9,674 bases of DNA. Source: Gammaproteobacteria bacterium (lineage in GTDB: Bacteria > Pseudomonadota > Gammaproteobacteria > Pseudomonadales > Azotimanducaceae). The stretch spans positions 1 to 9,674 of the forward strand of contig JAPOYW010000428.1 of NCBI GenBank assembly GCA_026706425.1, in the 5' to 3' direction. A program made the position numbers and the translations under genes. The notes beneath the pieces are model-generated. The model had not been told where the DNA came from. It saw only the letters and a program-made list of their open reading frames with translations, and searched no databases. Shown piece by piece: positions 6,461 to 9,674 of the stretch; position 1 is the first letter of the stretch; every line of letters begins with the position of its first letter.

Positions 6461-7374
6461 GTGGTACCCGGTCGGCCCGAGGAGTCTCGCGGGTGTCGGC
6501 CCAGCGTTCCCTTGTGACGAGCGCCACCTCTCGGCCCACCACCGGCTCCACGACCCACCAGCGCGTCGAACCGCTGGTAGGTAGATCGCTCCCGAGCGCC
6601 TGGGCCAAGCGCGAAGACGCCAAGGCGTGGTCCGTTCGGTCGAACGCCACCTCGATGCCGGTTGTGCGTCCTCCTCCGTCTCGACGCCGCTGGGGGCGCG
6701 GCCGCTGCGACCTCGACGGTCTCACGATGCCGGCGGCCCAGCGCGAGGACCCAGGCGGCGCGGTGAGCTCGGCGAGGTTGGCCGGCAGACCTCTGCCCCC
6801 GTTCGGGGCTACCGAGGCCCAGGCGGACGCGATCGAGGTTTTCAGCGCCAGGCGGCGGCCGGGCCGGCTGGAGGCGGCGTGAATGGGTTCGCGCGGTCGA
6901 CGGTTGGCCGGGACGTCGACCGCCGGCCGACGCGCCTGTGCCCCCACGCCTAGTCCGGCTCGCCGCCGCCGGCGGGCGCGGCCGTGGCAACCTCGACGGC
7001 CGCGACGCCGCCGGTGCGACCTAGGCAGCCGAGGGTCGCGGCGAGCGCGTCGACTCTTGCCGGCGGACCTCCGGACCCGCCCGGCGCTGCCGCGGACGAG
7101 GCGGCCGTTCCGTGGGCGAAGAACTCCCGAAGCGGGGGCTTGGAGGCCGCGGGAGGCCCTGTCTTGCTCCTCGCCAGAACGGATCCCAACGCCTGCGGCT
7201 TGCGAGGGCGAACAGCCGACGAAGCCGTGTGCTGAGATCCCCGGTGTCTCGCTCTGCTCACGACCCGATCCGCCGTGCCGCTCGCGACCATGCGGCACGA
7301 TGGTGGCCGCCATCGCCTGCTTCTCAGGTTCGCGTCGCTGGCAAACCGATCCCTTTCGGCCTGACCGCAGAATC
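6442..7374. other. GC-rich stretch without a convincing gene
   Basis: Long frames exist on both strands but all are Arg/Pro/Ala-rich and mutually overlapping, as expected from GC-rich non-coding DNA. The most protein-like piece is a minus-strand run ending at the stop at 6432-6434 (for example IEVAFDRTDHALASSRLAQA). It could be the tail of an eroded gene of unknown type. Blocks around 6695-6805 and 6970-7080 resemble each other loosely (GCGCGGCCG followed by ACCTCGACGG; TGCCGGCGGACCTC against TGGCCGGCAGACCTC), suggesting an old duplication. It looks like a decayed island interior. Confidence 0.4.
6893..6931. repeat. Interleaved inverted repeats with 19-bp periodicity
   Basis: GCGGTCGACG (6893-6902) and CGTCGACCGC (6914-6923) form a perfect 10-bp inverted repeat with an 11-base loop. 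GTTGGCCGG (6903-6911) can pair with CCGGCCGAC (6923-6931) with one G-T wobble. The same bases read as a direct repeat: GTCGAC and GGCC each recur 19 bases later. There is no T-run, so it is not a standard terminator. It could be a protein-binding site or chance in GC-rich DNA. Confidence 0.45.
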
Positions 7375-7838
7375 GGGGCCACCGCGACCGCAGAGTTCGT
7401 TGAGCTCGTCCGGTTCGCGCCGCAACGGCCACGCTGGTCTCGACCCAGCAAACACATCGGCGAACGTGCTGCCGCATTGACGCGGGGGTCCCGAACCGTA
7501 GTACGCTTACGACTCAAGGCACTGGCCGGCATGTGGCCAGCGCAGATGGTCCGCCCGCAGCCGGACGACTCCTGTCTCGACGAGCCGACGCCGTTCCTCG
7601 TCGCGCCGGCCGGTGTGGGGCCGGCCCGTCAGGCCGCTCGTCAGGTGATGAGTTCGTAGCGGCTGGCGAGTACGGACCCCGCGAGGCGACGATGATCTAC
7701 GCCCCGCCGCAGTTGCAGAAGCATGACGCGGCGGTCGCACGTCTGGAGGGTGCGGACCGGGCGCCAGCGTCGGTCCCTCACGCGATTCGGCTGGCAGAAA
7801 CGGCTGGCAGTGATTCCGATGGTTCCGTAAGTTGTTGA
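7375..7838 (+). pseudogene. Decayed tyrosine recombinase 3' half (paralogue of the gene at 527-1678)
   Basis: The sequence matches the intact integrase from about its residue 170 to its C-terminus, with obvious homology at base and protein level. AEFVELVRFAP corresponds to AEFVDLVRFAP, and the block GTAGTACGCTTACG is identical in both. The catalytic box-I Arg is Trp here (GMWPAQM for GMRPSQM). Near 7640-7680 a deletion removes the segment holding the Lys region, the HxxR box and the third-box His. The frame then changes. The nucleophile segment TMIYAPPQLQKH (around 7690) is intact, and the stop is at 7836-7838. No 5' half is recognisable upstream. It cannot encode an active recombinase. It ends 11 bases before the live tRNA-Arg and marks an older or immobilised element's integrase end. 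Confidence 0.88.
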
Positions 7839-7849
7839 TTTTAAACGAT

Positions 7850-7926
<77 letters not shown>

Positions 7927-8316
7927 ACCTCTCAGGCCCTTTCCCAACGAAACCGGCCCTTTTTTTGGGTTTTCCGACTGGCAGCGTCAGCTAGCACCCT
8001 CGCGGCGGTCCCGTAGTGCGCGTGCCGACGCCGCCTGGACTGTGCAGTCTGGAGCCTGCCGCTGACCCGGACGGGATCATGGATTGCCGGAAGACGGTCA
8101 CGGTGCGGTGGACCGCCTGACTGACGGCGCTCTTGGACGACGCGGGCTGGCACGAGCATCGTCCGCGACGCGCTGGCCAGGCGCTTCGACGATGAAGGGC
8201 GCTCGTGACCCGCCAGCGACCGCATCGAGCAGGTTCCTCGCGCAGATCGGTTCATCATGAGCAATCCCAGAAACCGGGTCAAGAACCGCCCACGCCGCTC
8301 GATGGACAGGGCGGCA
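7927..8316. other. Gap between tRNA-Arg and hicA
   Basis: Apart from the antitoxin remnant at 8079-8208 there is no supported gene. A run of seven T (7960-7966) follows GC-rich sequence 33 bases after the tRNA and might end its transcript. Only a weak hairpin (AAACC with GGTTT) surrounds it. Long frames here on either strand have no recognisable domain. Confidence 0.4.
8079..8208 (+). pseudogene. Broken CopG/ribbon-helix-helix antitoxin remnant
   Basis: Read across two frames, the sequence gives the order of a ribbon-helix-helix antitoxin. The first piece is MDCRKTVTVRWTA from the ATG at 8079, then an in-frame TGA at 8118-8120. LTALLDDA continues in the same frame. After a +1 shift comes AGTSIVRDALARRFDDEGRS, ending in TGA at 8206-8208. 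The family pattern is a TVTVRL-like beta-strand, a helix, a Gly-x-Ser turn and IVRDAL with a basic helix. One stop and one frame change interrupt it, so no full protein can be made. Such proteins usually neutralise a PIN-domain or RelE-type toxin, and none follows directly. The assignment rests on motif reading only. Confidence 0.45.
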
Positions 8317-8333
8317 TTGTGTAAAATACACAA
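8317..8333. promoter_or_regulatory. Palindromic operator overlapping the hicAB promoter
   Basis: TTGTGTAAAATACACAA is a perfect inverted repeat with 7-bp arms (8317-8323 and 8327-8333) around three A's. It is an AT-rich island in very GC-rich DNA. It contains TAAAAT (8322-8327), a good -10 box (5 of 6). It ends two bases before the hicA GTG. HicB proteins with a ribbon-helix-helix tail repress their own operon by binding such palindromes, so this is the probable HicB operator. No clear -35 box is seen. Confidence 0.7.
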
Positions 8334-8335
8334 AC

Positions 8336-8530
8336 GTGAGCAGCGGGGAAGTCATCAAGCGGCTGGAGCGCGACGGATGGACGCCGAGGAAGGGCAAGGG
8401 CAGCCACCGCGTGTTCACGCATCCCACCAAGCCCGGAATCGTCGTCGTGCCGCATCCCCGCAAGGACCTGATGGTCGGAACGCTACGGAACATCTGCCGG
8501 CAGGCGGGCTGGAAATGGGGAGGCCGATGA
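8336..8530 (+). CDS. hicA: HicA-type toxin (mRNA interferase)
   Basis: A 64-residue protein of typical HicA size with a double-stranded-RNA-binding-like fold. It contains VIKRLERDGW (6-15), then KGKGSHRVFTHP with the catalytic His24, then IVVVPHPRKDL and GTLRNICRQAGW. These are the hallmark HicA blocks, and the family cleaves mRNA and blocks translation. The start is GTG at 8336. No ribosome site precedes it; the operator/-10 ends two bases before. If the TAAAAT -10 box is used, the transcript would begin at or next to the start codon, so the mRNA may be leaderless. The stop (TGA 8528-8530) overlaps the hicB start region in the usual toxin-first hicAB order. The protein looks complete and probably active. 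Confidence 0.92.
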   Translation: MSSGEVIKRLERDGWTPRKGKGSHRVFTHPTKPGIVVVPHPRKDLMVGTLRNICRQAGWKWGGR

Positions 8531-8940
8531 TGCGTTACCTCGTCGTGCTCGAGACGGCACCGGGGCGGACGGACTACGGCGTGACGGTGCCGGACCTGCC
8601 GGGCTGCACGTCCGCCGGCGACACGCTGGACGAGGCCCTCGGCAACGCCGAGGATGCGATCCTGTCCTATCTCGGCGTGCTGGTTGAGGACGGGAAGCCG
8701 CTTCCGGCACCGTCTCGCGACGTGCCGCTCGAGTTGGGCCCGCAAGAGGTGGTGGGCGTCGTCAACGTCGACCTCGAGAAGATCGACCCGCCGCGGAAGG
8801 CGGTGCGGCTGAACGTGTCGATCCCCGGTCATGCGATCGACATGATCGACCGTGCTGCGGGGCATGCTGGCACCACCCGCTCGGGGTTCCTGACCCGCGC
8901 TGCACTGACCGTCATCGAGCAGAACATCAAGCTCGCGTGA
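8530..8940 (+). CDS. hicB: HicB-type antitoxin with ribbon-helix-helix DNA-binding tail
   Basis: A 136-residue protein. Residues 1-60 are the HicB partial RNase-H-like fold (YLVVLE, then DYGVTVPDLPGCTSAGDTLD, then EALGNAEDAILSYL), which binds and neutralises HicA. Residues about 91-130 (AVRLNVSIPGHAIDMIDRAA, then GTTRSGFLTRAAL) form a ribbon-helix-helix DNA-binding domain, so it should also repress the operon through the palindrome at 8317-8333. GGGGAGG (8517-8523) within the hicA end lies six bases before the ATG at 8530 and three before an alternative in-frame ATG at 8527, which would add one Met. The first is preferred. Overlap with hicA ensures coupled synthesis. Complete and probably functional. 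Confidence 0.93.
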   Translation: MRYLVVLETAPGRTDYGVTVPDLPGCTSAGDTLDEALGNAEDAILSYLGVLVEDGKPLPAPSRDVPLELGPQEVVGVVNVDLEKIDPPRKAVRLNVSIPGHAIDMIDRAAGHAGTTRSGFLTRAALTVIEQNIKLA

Positions 8941-9150
8941 GCCGCTGGACCCACCCACGGCCGGCGCCCGGCAGGGAATCGTCGGCGCCGCGCTGTCCGG
9001 ACGCATCGACCTTGCGTTCGACATCGCAGCGAACGTTCTGCCGATGAACGCGTCGACGCGCGGCACCGAGTGCCGGGCAGCCCGCTGGCGACCCGGGCAT
9101 CGTAGCCCACCCGAGCGACGTCGGTGACGGCGCGGCGGCGGCGTCACGCC
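8941..9150. other. Intergenic stretch with a possible PIN-toxin remnant
   Basis: No intact gene. In one plus-strand frame (about 8990-9065) the translation SGRIDLAFDIAANVLPMNAS followed by TRGTE resembles the last part of FitB/VapC-type PIN domains, which typically read GR.I.L.D..IAA.AL..GA...TRN. No start or upstream domain is present. It may be the tail of a lost toxin gene, or chance. No clear terminator is visible between the convergent hicB and aldolase genes. Confidence 0.3.
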
Positions 9151-9674
9151 TCAATTCGGTGGAATCGGGAACAGCGTGAACCCCTGCGCCTGGCGAGCCG
9201 GGATGTCCACGCGGGAGTAGATGCCGCACAGCCGGTTGTGTCGTCTGCACGCGGCGCCGACGCGCTCGATGGCGGCCTGCACCTCCGGATGGCCCGGGTT
9301 GGCGGCCGGCGTGCCCACTCCGAGCGACAGGCTGAGGTCGGCGGGTCCAACCAGCACCCCGGCCAGGCCGGGCACCTGAAGAATCTCGTCGATGTCGTCG
9401 ACGATCTCCCGGGTCTCGACCATGACGATGGCGAGCAGCTCGCCGTCCGGATTGAGCGGCCAGACGTCCGCCCGCCGGGCGTACTCCTGCGCGTCGACGT
9501 GCCAGACGCGGGTGGCGGCAGTGGGGCCCCAGCCCCGCCGGCCCGGCGGGTCGGGATACGGCGCTCCGCGCTGCGGCGGATAGCGCATGGCGCGGACGAG
9601 CCTCGCGACCTCGTCCGCGGTCCGGACCTGCGGCAGGACGATGCCCATCGCGCCGGCGTCCAGCATCTGCTTGA
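9151..9674 (-). CDS. HpcH/HpaI aldolase/citrate lyase family protein, C-terminal part (5' end off window)
   Basis: The frame runs off the right edge on the minus strand. The internal ATG at 9666 is inside the fold, since the preceding codons (Lys-Gln) are also open. Motifs are MLDAGAMGIVLPQVRTADEV (beta/alpha element), MRYPPQ with a Gly-Arg-Arg-Gly loop, MVETRE with the metal-binding Glu, and VLVGPADLSLSLGV with the metal-binding Asp. These belong to the class II, divalent-metal-dependent pyruvate aldolases such as HpaI, which cleave hydroxy-keto acids in aromatic degradation. The exact substrate cannot be told. An insertion of about nine residues (GAPYPDPPG) enlarges the loop after RYPPQ. 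The end is GFTLFPIPPN, where relatives usually have a Gly-Phe strand followed by VGSD and a last helix, so the C-terminus seems shortened by roughly 15-20 residues. It is probably a host metabolic gene just outside the island region. Confidence 0.88.
   Translation of the reverse strand, partial: KQMLDAGAMGIVLPQVRTADEVARLVRAMRYPPQRGAPYPDPPGRRGWGPTAATRVWHVDAQEYARRADVWPLNPDGELLAIVMVETREIVDDIDEILQVPGLAGVLVGPADLSLSLGVGTPAANPGHPEVQAAIERVGAACRRHNRLCGIYSRVDIPARQAQGFTLFPIPPN

Noticed and set aside
6432..7532. 366-codon minus-strand reading frame as a gene
   Set aside because: The N-terminal part is antisense to the integrase pseudogene, and the rest is Arg/Gly/Pro-rich. Only a short tail looks protein-like, which is too little to call.
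6883..7659. 258-codon plus-strand reading frame as a gene
   Set aside because: Its first two thirds are low-complexity Arg/Pro sequence without any domain. Only the end is recognisable, as the decayed integrase, so it is not an independent gene.
8257..8529. N-terminal extension of HicB giving 227 residues
   Set aside because: It would run antisense-like through the operator and out of frame across all of hicA. The HicB fold begins at MRYLVVLE, with a strong ribosome site before 8530.

Overview
This window comes from a high-GC bacterial chromosome and crosses a tRNA-associated integration hotspot. Hand counts of single 60-base lines give 46/60 G+C inside hicB (8581-8640). The large cargo gene gives only 34/60 (2401-2460 and 3781-3840). 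Bacterial signs are Shine-Dalgarno sites, a tRNA gene with encoded CCA, a HicAB toxin-antitoxin pair and a LexA-like S24 regulator. The phylum cannot be fixed from this sequence; a GC-rich environmental lineage fits, and nothing more precise is justified.

Left part (1-1780): the tail of an S24 LexA/CI-type repressor is followed 11 bases later by an intact tyrosine recombinase, probably in one operon. Directly after the integrase stop is a decayed copy of a tRNA-Arg gene.

Middle (1781-7374): this is island cargo. The core is a lower-GC, two-gene, minus-strand operon. The first gene encodes a single-pass membrane protein with an exported beta-rich domain. The second encodes a 1018-residue exported protein with a subtilisin-like (S8) domain at each end and a TPR-like helical middle. 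The first S8 domain keeps Asp, His and Asn but has Asn where the nucleophilic Ser should be. The second has lost all recognisable catalytic positions and stops early. On both sides of the operon lie GC-rich stretches without a convincing gene.

Right boundary (7375-7926): a clearly decayed second copy of the same integrase 3' half runs to 12 bases before an intact tRNA-Arg(CCG) gene. The int-tail plus tRNA unit therefore occurs twice: intact int with dead tRNA on the left, dead int with live tRNA on the right. This is best read as tandem accretion of related elements at one tRNA gene.

Right flank (7927-9674): a broken CopG-type antitoxin remnant, an intact hicAB pair with a palindromic operator over its promoter, a possible PIN-domain toxin remnant, and the 3' part of an HpcH/HpaI-family aldolase gene running off the right edge on the minus strand.

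The repressor and integrase look like the mobility and control module, hicAB like a stabilisation module, and the pseudo-protease operon like the payload. The payload's function is unknown.
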